NCBI GenBank assembly: GCA_947630325.1
Contig: CANRHB010000002.1
Location: 62,001 to 126,000, forward strand
Origin: an uncultured Clostridia bacterium
GTDB lineage: Bacteria; Bacillota; Clostridia; Christensenellales; Borkfalkiaceae
Length of the DNA: 64,000 bases
Direction: 5' to 3'
The number at the start of each line of letters is the position of its first letter. Position 1 is the first letter of the stretch. The position numbers and the translations under genes were made by a program. Shown here in pieces: positions 59,090 through 64,000 of the stretch. A model generated the notes under the pieces. The model was not told the DNA's origin. It saw nothing but the letters and a program-made list of their open reading frames with translations, and did not search any database.

Positions 59090-61048
59090 TTATTTGCGGA
59101 ACACGAGCACGCTGAAACTGCGGGGAGGCAGAGTGCAGCTTCTCGCGGAGGCGGGCGCCTCCTCGTAAGGGGTCACCTTGTCTGGCTCCTCCGCCGTGTT
59201 GTAATCGCCGGGCTCCGCCTGCATACGGATGATGCGGGTGAGCTGACCGAAGTCGTAATCGCCCTTAAATACCGTCTCGAGTTCCTTCTCTCCCGCGTTG
59301 ACGACCTTCACATAGGTGAGCCCCTCCCGCTCGGACGCCGTGACATACACATTTTCCTCGTCCGATTCGGCTTTGAGAATGCAGTTGCCCGTATAGAGGC
59401 TGTAGAGCATCTGCACATAGTAGTTGGCGGAGGGATATGCCCCCTTGCCGTCGAACCAGATCATGTCGGGGCTCCACTGCGTATAGCCCAGCCGCCCGAA
59501 AAGAGGCGCATAGGAGGACATGACGACGACGTCGGAGTTGCGCTCCATGCCCGTCATGAACGCCGCCTCCGCAAGGGCGCCCTCCCAGCAGTTCGCCTGG
59601 GGAGCATTGAAGAGCGCGCACCCCGAACCGGGCACGTGCGCCGCATATTCGCCCGCATACACCTTGCAGTTGCGGGGATATTTGTCGTACACGTTCACAT
59701 GGTCGTACAGCCACGCGGGGGAGACATAGAAATGTTCGTCCGAGCAATACACGAAATCGGGATTCTTTTCGAGATTTTTCTTCGTCCATGCCCATGCGCT
59801 GTCATAGCTCGGCGTTTCGAAGGTGGGGCCGACCGTCCCCACGATCTTGAGCGCGGGATACTTCTCGTGCAACCGCTTCTCGAAGAGTTCGAACCGCTTA
59901 TAGAATTCGTTGGGACGCTCCACGCCGTCCTTCTGCTTGGGAGAGGCCTCCCACTGCTCGTTGCCCACGCCGAGATATTCGAGGTTGAAGGGATCGGGAT
60001 GGCCGAGTTCGGCGCGCACTCTCCCCCATTCGGTGTCCTCGCCGCCGTTGGCGAATTCGATGAGGTCGAGCGCCTCCTGGATGAACACCTCGAGTTCGGG
60101 ACTGTCCACGGGAACGAATTCGGAGGACATATATTGGCAGGCGATGCCCACGCTCACGACGGGGAGCGGCTTGCACCCGAGATATTCGCAGAGCAGGAAA
60201 TATTCGTAATAGCCGATGCCGAGCGTCTGCCCATAGTGGGAAAATTCGGAGCGGAAATTGTTGTGCTCGTCGGTGGCGTGCACCGCCCAGCGGTTCCAAT
60301 TATGGCGTCTCCGCTCCACGGGGCCGAGCGTCTCCTTCCAAAGGTATCTGTTTGCGAGGCTGTTCCCCTCCACGACGCAACCGCCGGGGAAGCGCAGAAA
60401 GGCGGGTTTCAAGTCCTTCATGAGTTCCACGAGGTCGCGGCGGAACACCCCCTTGATGGCGTTTTCGGGGATCATCGAGAAGGCGTCGAGATGCACGGTG
60501 CCGCTCCCGCCGAGCAAGAAGCAGAAGTCGGCTTTCTCGGCGTCCGCATTTGCTTTGAAGCGGAAGGAATAGCGGCGCCATCTGCCGTCCGCCTTGATCT
60601 TGATCTTCTTTTCGAGGAGGGCCGTCCCCTTTTGGTAGACCCCCACCGACGCCTTCCCCTTATAATCATAGGAGCGCACCCATAGGGAGACCGAATACTT
60701 CATCCCCTTTGTAAGGTAGATGCCGTCATACGCCTTGTTCTTGATGCCCGTCCCCGCCGCCGCTTTGAGGCGCAGATAGTGGGGATTTTCGGGAAAGAGC
60801 GGGCGGTCGGACTTGATTTTCATTTCCACCGCCCCGTCTGCGGGATAGGGCGTCCAGCCGTAAGAGCCGTCCTCATCCACGATGTAGCGGTCCCATTCGC
60901 CGTGGACGTCCTTTGCCTCGAAATTGCGGTTCTCGAGCATTTCGGCATAGAGCCCGCCGTCCACGCAGTAGTTGAGGTCCTCCAAGAAGAGCCCCACCGT
61001 TCTCGAATGCAGGTTGAGTTTCCCCTCCTGCGAGATTTGGATTTTCAT
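59090..61048 (-). CDS. GH51 alpha-L-arabinofuranosidase
   Basis: 652 residues. An N-terminal carbohydrate-binding beta-sandwich of the CBM4_9 type (about 45-195) is inserted after RTVGLFLEDLNYCVDGGLYAEML (the first strand of the catalytic barrel), followed by the GH51 (beta/alpha)8 barrel with FLRFPGGCVVEG, YLGVGNEQW (acid/base Glu364), VYAGEYAAH (nucleophile Glu467) and a C-terminal beta domain. Removes terminal arabinose from arabinoxylan or arabinan fragments. No signal peptide, so it acts on imported oligosaccharides. Start ATG at 61048 after CAGGAGATTGTT. It follows the Na/Pi transporter by 36 bases. Confidence 0.92.
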   Translation of the reverse strand: MKIQISQEGKLNLHSRTVGLFLEDLNYCVDGGLYAEMLENRNFEAKDVHGEWDRYIVDEDGSYGWTPYPADGAVEMKIKSDRPLFPENPHYLRLKAAAGTGIKNKAYDGIYLTKGMKYSVSLWVRSYDYKGKASVGVYQKGTALLEKKIKIKADGRWRRYSFRFKANADAEKADFCFLLGGSGTVHLDAFSMIPENAIKGVFRRDLVELMKDLKPAFLRFPGGCVVEGNSLANRYLWKETLGPVERRRHNWNRWAVHATDEHNNFRSEFSHYGQTLGIGYYEYFLLCEYLGCKPLPVVSVGIACQYMSSEFVPVDSPELEVFIQEALDLIEFANGGEDTEWGRVRAELGHPDPFNLEYLGVGNEQWEASPKQKDGVERPNEFYKRFELFEKRLHEKYPALKIVGTVGPTFETPSYDSAWAWTKKNLEKNPDFVYCSDEHFYVSPAWLYDHVNVYDKYPRNCKVYAGEYAAHVPGSGCALFNAPQANCWEGALAEAAFMTGMERNSDVVVMSSYAPLFGRLGYTQWSPDMIWFDGKGAYPSANYYVQMLYSLYTGNCILKAESDEENVYVTASEREGLTYVKVVNAGEKELETVFKGDYDFGQLTRIIRMQAEPGDYNTAEEPDKVTPYEEAPASARSCTLPPRSFSVLVFRK

Positions 61049-61084
61049 AACAATCTCCTGTTTCTTCACGGAATTTGCATTCCG

Positions 61085-62779
61085 TCATTGATTTTGTTCG
61101 ATCGAGTGCGCGATAAAGGTGATGTGGTCGGCGGCGCGCTCGAGGTTCCCCACCAGATTGATGGAGACGTTGGAATTCTGCGGCTGGCACTTGCCTTCGT
61201 TGAGCCGCGCGATGTGCGACGCCACAAGGTCGCGGCGGTCGCGGTCGATCTCGTCCTCCAAGGCGTCCACTTCGGCGAGTTTGGAAAAATCGCGGAAGAG
61301 GAAGGTCGCAAGGGAGACAACATACAGCTTTTTCAACTTGCCGTACATGCCGTTGAGCATTTCGAGGAAGTCCTCCGAAAAGATGAGGTCGTCCTCCAAA
61401 TAGTGATCGGTGTATTTTGTGATGTTGTCGGCGAGTTCGCCGATACGGATGATGTCGTTGAGCACATAATGGAGGGAGGAGACGGTGCGCTCTTCTTCCA
61501 AAACGAGGGAGGACGAGGACAGTTTCACGAGGTAGGAGACCGCCGTCTTGTTCATCTGCGCAAGTTCGGCGTTTTTATTGTCCACCCGCGCCTTTACCGA
61601 GACGTCTTTTTTGAGGAAGGCTTCGAACGCCTCGTCGAGGGTGTTCATCGCATAGGTGAATACCTTGCCCGTCTCCTGATAGAGGTGCCCCAACGCGACC
61701 GAGGGAGAGCGCAAAAGGCGTTCGTCCAGATCGGAAAAGAGCGGCAGATCGGCGGGCTCTTCCTGTTTTCTCTCCCTTACGAGATGCTCCGCAAGCCACA
61801 CGAACCCCTTGATGAAGGGCAAAAACAACAGCGTGTTGAGCACGTTGAACAGAGTGTGGAAGGTTGCGATCTGCATGGTGGGTCCCAGCCCCGTCTTACC
61901 GAACACGGTGATGTCCGACGGGAAAATGGCAGCAAGCACAGTGTCTGCAAAGCCCGCCCAAAGGACGAGGACGATCATAAAGATGATCGCGCCGAAGAAG
62001 TTGAAGAGGAAGTGGATGAGGGCGGCGCGCTTTGCATTCGCCGAGGCGCCGAGGGAAGAGATGAGCGCGGTGACGCAGGTCCCGATGTTGGAACCGATGA
62101 TGATGTAGAGGGCGGCGTTCCCTCCCCCGCCGATGGTGATGCCGAGGCTCGCCATGGTGATGATGATGGCGTTTACCGCCGTGGACGACTGCACAAGCGC
62201 AGTGATGGCAATGCCGAGCAAGAGAAGAAGGAAGGGATTTTTGATGACGGAGAGGATCTGCGAGATTGTTTGGAATTCCTCCGAACCCTTATCGAAGGAG
62301 AGCGCCCCCGACATGAGTTTGAGCCCGACAAAGATGAGCCCGAACGCCGCAATGACGTTGCCGAGCGACTTTGTTCTCTCGCTCTTGGAAAACATCGTGA
62401 GAAACACCCCCACCGCGGCAAGCGCAAGGAAGAGAACGGTGATGTCCGACCCCGCCAGCGCAATGACCCAAGCATTCAGCGTGGTGCCGATGTTCGCCCC
62501 CATGATGATGGCGGTCGCCTGGAAGAGGGTCATGATGCCCGCATTCACGAGACCGACGACCATGACGGTGGTAAAGGCCGAACTCTGCCCGAGGATGGTC
62601 ATTGCCGTTCCGATCCCGACCCCCGCAAAACGGCTCTTTGCCGTTTTATTGAGCATCTTTTGCAGTTTGCCGTGGGCGAGTTTTGTCATATTCTCGGACA
62701 GAATGCGCATTCCCACAAGGAAAGTGCCCACGCCGCCGAGGATCTGCATGATGATTTTAACAATGGCCCATGCACTCAT
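61085..62779 (-). CDS. Na/Pi cotransporter II family protein with PhoU domain
   Basis: 564 residues. Eight or more membrane helices in two inverted halves carrying the QSS motifs GQSSAFTTVMVVGL (first half) and VQSSTAVNAIIITMAS (second half), as in the NptA/PNaS family. Residues from about 345 to the end form a cytoplasmic PhoU-like helical domain (for example LKKDVSVKARVDNKNAEL). The family imports phosphate with sodium, though some bacterial members may work as regulators or exporters. A promoter with TGGACA-17-TATAAT lies upstream. The GH51 gene follows at 36 bases, probably in the same transcript. Confidence 0.9.
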   Translation of the reverse strand: MSAWAIVKIIMQILGGVGTFLVGMRILSENMTKLAHGKLQKMLNKTAKSRFAGVGIGTAMTILGQSSAFTTVMVVGLVNAGIMTLFQATAIIMGANIGTTLNAWVIALAGSDITVLFLALAAVGVFLTMFSKSERTKSLGNVIAAFGLIFVGLKLMSGALSFDKGSEEFQTISQILSVIKNPFLLLLLGIAITALVQSSTAVNAIIITMASLGITIGGGGNAALYIIIGSNIGTCVTALISSLGASANAKRAALIHFLFNFFGAIIFMIVLVLWAGFADTVLAAIFPSDITVFGKTGLGPTMQIATFHTLFNVLNTLLFLPFIKGFVWLAEHLVRERKQEEPADLPLFSDLDERLLRSPSVALGHLYQETGKVFTYAMNTLDEAFEAFLKKDVSVKARVDNKNAELAQMNKTAVSYLVKLSSSSLVLEEERTVSSLHYVLNDIIRIGELADNITKYTDHYLEDDLIFSEDFLEMLNGMYGKLKKLYVVSLATFLFRDFSKLAEVDALEDEIDRDRRDLVASHIARLNEGKCQPQNSNVSINLVGNLERAADHITFIAHSIEQNQ

Positions 62780-62852
62780 CTGGTCTCTCTGCTCTCCTTT
62801 GAGCGAACCCCCGTCGCCCCTATGTACGGAACCCTAAATTTAACCATGTACT

Positions 62853-62881
62853 ATTATACAGAATGCGCCGCAGATTGTCCA
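62853..62881 (-). promoter_or_regulatory. Promoter of the Na/Pi cotransporter gene
   Basis: TGGACA, 17-base spacer, TATAAT on the minus strand. Confidence 0.75.
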
Positions 62882-63065
62882 TCAAATTCCAATATGTTGA
62901 AATCAATAAATTGAGGGGCGGGTTTTTTGTGGAAATTTGTCCTTTGCGTGTGTAAAATTTTCCGAAATTGTTATTTCGGGATGTATCGGAACATAATTGT
63001 TGCCAATCCGGGGAGATTCTAAAGGATGTTTTGAGAAGAATTCGGAAAGGGTGCGCAAAAATCGC

Positions 63066-63094
63066 TTGCCAAGCCGCGCACGGTTTGCTATAAT
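63066..63094 (+). promoter_or_regulatory. Promoter of tRNA-Pro
   Basis: TTGCCA, 17-base spacer, TATAAT on the plus strand, about 150 bases upstream of the tRNA. Confidence 0.7.
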
Positions 63095-63141
63095 GATGTG
63101 GTAAATTTGTTGTGGCAAAAATAGCGTTTGCCGCAAAACAA

Positions 63142-63257
63142 GGCTCCCTAAAAATATTGCAATGCAAGATTTTTAGGGAAGAGGAGCCGTGGCGGAGCAA
63201 AATTGCCCTTGCCGCTTGTGGGAAGGGCTCAGAGCGTAGCCCACGGCGACGACGAGG
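63142..63257 (+). repeat. Hairpin-bearing repeat, first copy (upstream of tRNA-Pro)
   Basis: GGCTCCCTAAAAATATTGCA with CAAGATTTTTAGGG, GAGGAGC, then GGGAAGGGCTCAGAGCG and GCGACGACGAGG. The CCCTAAAAAT/ATTTTTAGGG arms form a strong stem. Repeated at 63418-63530. Confidence 0.75.
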
Positions 63258-63329
63258 CGTAGCGCAGTTTGGTAGCGCGCTTGGTTCGGGACCAAGAGGT
63301 CGTGGGTTCAAATCCCGTCGCCTCGACCA
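63253..63329 (+). tRNA. tRNA-Pro (anticodon CGG)
   Basis: 77 bases including an encoded CCA. Acceptor CGAGGCG/CGCCTCG, D arm GCGC..GCGC, anticodon stem CTTGG/CCAAG with loop TTCGGGA (anticodon CGG, reading CCG), variable AGGTC, T arm GTGGG-TTCAAAT-CCCGT and discriminator A followed by CCA. Confidence 0.97.
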
Positions 63330-63364
63330 AGGAATGGCATGGACGTTTGTCCATGCCATTCCTT
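63329..63364 (+). terminator. Terminator after tRNA-Pro
   Basis: AAGGAATGGCATGGAC - GTTT - GTCCATGCCATTCCTT stem of 16 bp, followed by a T-rich stretch with G interruptions. Confidence 0.75.
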
Positions 63365-63376
63365 GTATGTTGTTTG

Positions 63377-63407
63377 TATCCCACGACCTCTTTCGGCGCG
63401 AACCAAG
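63377..63407 (-). pseudogene. Inverted fragment of tRNA-Pro
   Basis: Read on the minus strand: CTTGGTTCG, a changed six-base stretch, then AAGAGGTCGTGGG, matching the anticodon-arm, variable and T-stem part of the tRNA at 63253. Confidence 0.65.
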
Positions 63408-63417
63408 AATATTTAAG

Positions 63418-63530
63418 GGCTCCCTAAAAATCTTGCAACGCAAGATTTTTAGGGAAGAGGAGCAACAACGGAGCGCACATGCCCTTTCCGCTTGCGGGAA
63501 GGGCTCAAAGCGGAGTTTGTTGCGACGAGG
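63418..63530 (+). repeat. Hairpin-bearing repeat, second copy
   Basis: GGCTCCCTAAAAATCTTGCA with CAAGATTTTTAGGG, GAGGAGC, CGGGAAGGGCTCAAAGCG and GCGACGAGG; parallel to the copy at 63142-63257. Confidence 0.75.
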
Positions 63531-63567
63531 GACCAAGAGGTCGTGGGTCCTGCCGTCGCCTCGACCA
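63526..63567 (+). pseudogene. Truncated tRNA-Pro copy
   Basis: CGAGG fused to GACCAAGAGGTCGTGGG and CCGTCGCCTCGACCA: the 5' acceptor end joined to the 3' half, lacking the D arm and most of the anticodon arm, with the T loop altered. Not a functional tRNA. Either a decayed duplicate or an attachment-site remnant. Confidence 0.75.
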
Positions 63568-63569
63568 AA

Positions 63570-63614
63570 AACGCCCATTTTTGAGCATTTTTTGCCCAAA
63601 AATGGGCGTTTTTT
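63570..63614. terminator. Terminator between tRNA remnant and integrase gene
   Basis: AACGCCCATTTTTG / CAAAAATGGGCGTT hairpin followed by TTTTTT on the plus strand; A-run on the other side allows bidirectional action. Confidence 0.8.
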
Positions 63615-63641
63615 GATGCTTTTTTGTGTAGAAAAACGGTT

Positions 63642-64000
63642 CTATTCGCGGTTTTGGGGCACAATTTGGGGCATAAAACTCCATTTGTCGAGCTTTTTTC
63701 CCTCTTTCAAGAGAAATTCGTCAGAGAGATCGGTATAGGCATTTCCCAATGCGCCGAGCGAATGCCCGACAAACTCCGACCGCGCCGCGTCCGAAACGCC
63801 AAACTCACAGCACCGCGTATAAAAGGTCGTCCGCAAGTCGTAGATCTTGTGTTCGGGCAAGATCAATTTGAATCGTTCGCGCAGTCGGTTCGTGCCGTAA
63901 AATTTAATTTCTCCCTCTGTTAAAAAGGGTCTCAGCGGCGCAATGATCGGAATTTTCTTGTACTCGGTTTTCCCGTTCTTTCGCTTGCTGTTCACCGACA
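63642..64000 (-). CDS. Tyrosine recombinase/integrase (partial, C-terminal end)
   Basis: The last 119 codons of a gene that enters from the right edge. Seen: a YKKIPI strand, YDLRTTFYTRCCEFGV (the HxLRHTFaT box, with Y in place of the first H), VGHSLGALGNAYTDLSDEF with the GH dyad and the catalytic Tyr in AYTDL. This is the catalytic domain end of a phage/ICE-type integrase. Its 3' end points at tRNA-Pro and its 3'-fragment copy, the usual arrangement at the end of an integrated element. Confidence 0.85.
   Translation of the reverse strand, partial: SVNSKRKNGKTEYKKIPIIAPLRPFLTEGEIKFYGTNRLRERFKLILPEHKIYDLRTTFYTRCCEFGVSDAARSEFVGHSLGALGNAYTDLSDEFLLKEGKKLDKWSFMPQIVPQNRE

Larger units (their letters stand above)
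62780..63252. other. Region upstream of tRNA-Pro
   Basis: 473 bases with no supported gene. Contains the nptA-type promoter, an AT-rich tract of about 150 bases, the tRNA promoter at 63066-63094 and the first copy of a hairpin-bearing repeat (63142-63257). Confidence 0.6.

Noticed and set aside
62820-63599. A 259-residue minus-strand frame with RRRDLNPRPLGPEPSALP
   Set aside because: This is the antisense translation of the tRNA-Pro gene and its repeats, a known annotation artefact, not a protein.

Overview
The window looks like a chromosomal segment of an uncultured, fairly GC-rich Firmicute of the class Clostridia. Evidence: Bacillus/Clostridium-type ribosome sites (AGGAGA-like) before most genes, consensus TTGACA-17-TATAAT promoters, RNase J, RqcP, a PepV-type dipeptidase, a YugP-type membrane protein, type III glutamine synthetase, a DNA-uptake-independent radC gene and many BspA-like LRR lipoproteins. 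A placement near Christensenellales/Borkfalkiaceae is a guess; nothing in the sequence proves it.

Layout. 1-9500 (minus strand): partial PHP hydrolase, Hsp20, a YugP-family protein that has lost its HExxH motif, malic enzyme, a membrane-anchored hypothetical, a U32 (TrhP-like) protein next to a TrmR-like methyltransferase (tRNA U34 hydroxylation and methylation), a small membrane protein, RNase J with a long basic N-terminal extension, and YihY. 9500-14450 (minus): tuf, and the str operon rpsL-rpsG-fusA. 14600-26950 (mostly plus): glycolytic genes pgk, tpiA, gpmI and pyk, a guanine/nucleoside deaminase, RNase P RNA, and a giant LRR lipoprotein on the minus strand. 27500-33000: RpiR and leaderless XRE regulators sharing an operator region, a radC-histidine kinase-response regulator operon and a dipeptidase. 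33000-37600 (minus): TetR-regulated DrrAB-type exporter and a lipoprotein. 37700-46300 (minus): rpoB-rpoC, with a long acidic tail on beta and a large insertion in beta-prime. 46300-49300 (plus): rqcP, ispDF and radA. 49300-62900 (minus): glycosyltransferase-ABC exporter operon, iron alcohol dehydrogenase, trmB, dut, glnN, a second LRR lipoprotein, GH51 arabinofuranosidase and Na/Pi cotransporter. 62900-64000: tRNA-Pro(CGG) in a rearranged repeat locus, followed by the C-terminal end of a tyrosine recombinase (edge of an integrated element running off the window).

Most gaps longer than 250 bases are filled with dispersed, modular, MITE-like repeats with inverted ends and a shared central ATTATAAT core; I count at least thirteen full or partial copies, some of them chimeras of two arm types. 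The other themes worth attention are (i) lineage-specific low-complexity additions on core RNA machinery (RpoB, RpoC, RNase J), (ii) three genes whose ATG lies 7 bases after a perfect -10 box, so they are predicted leaderless (PHP, XRE, dut), (iii) a pseudo-protease, and (iv) regularly spaced palindromes after hsp20. I see no CRISPR array, no rRNA and no complete insertion sequence.
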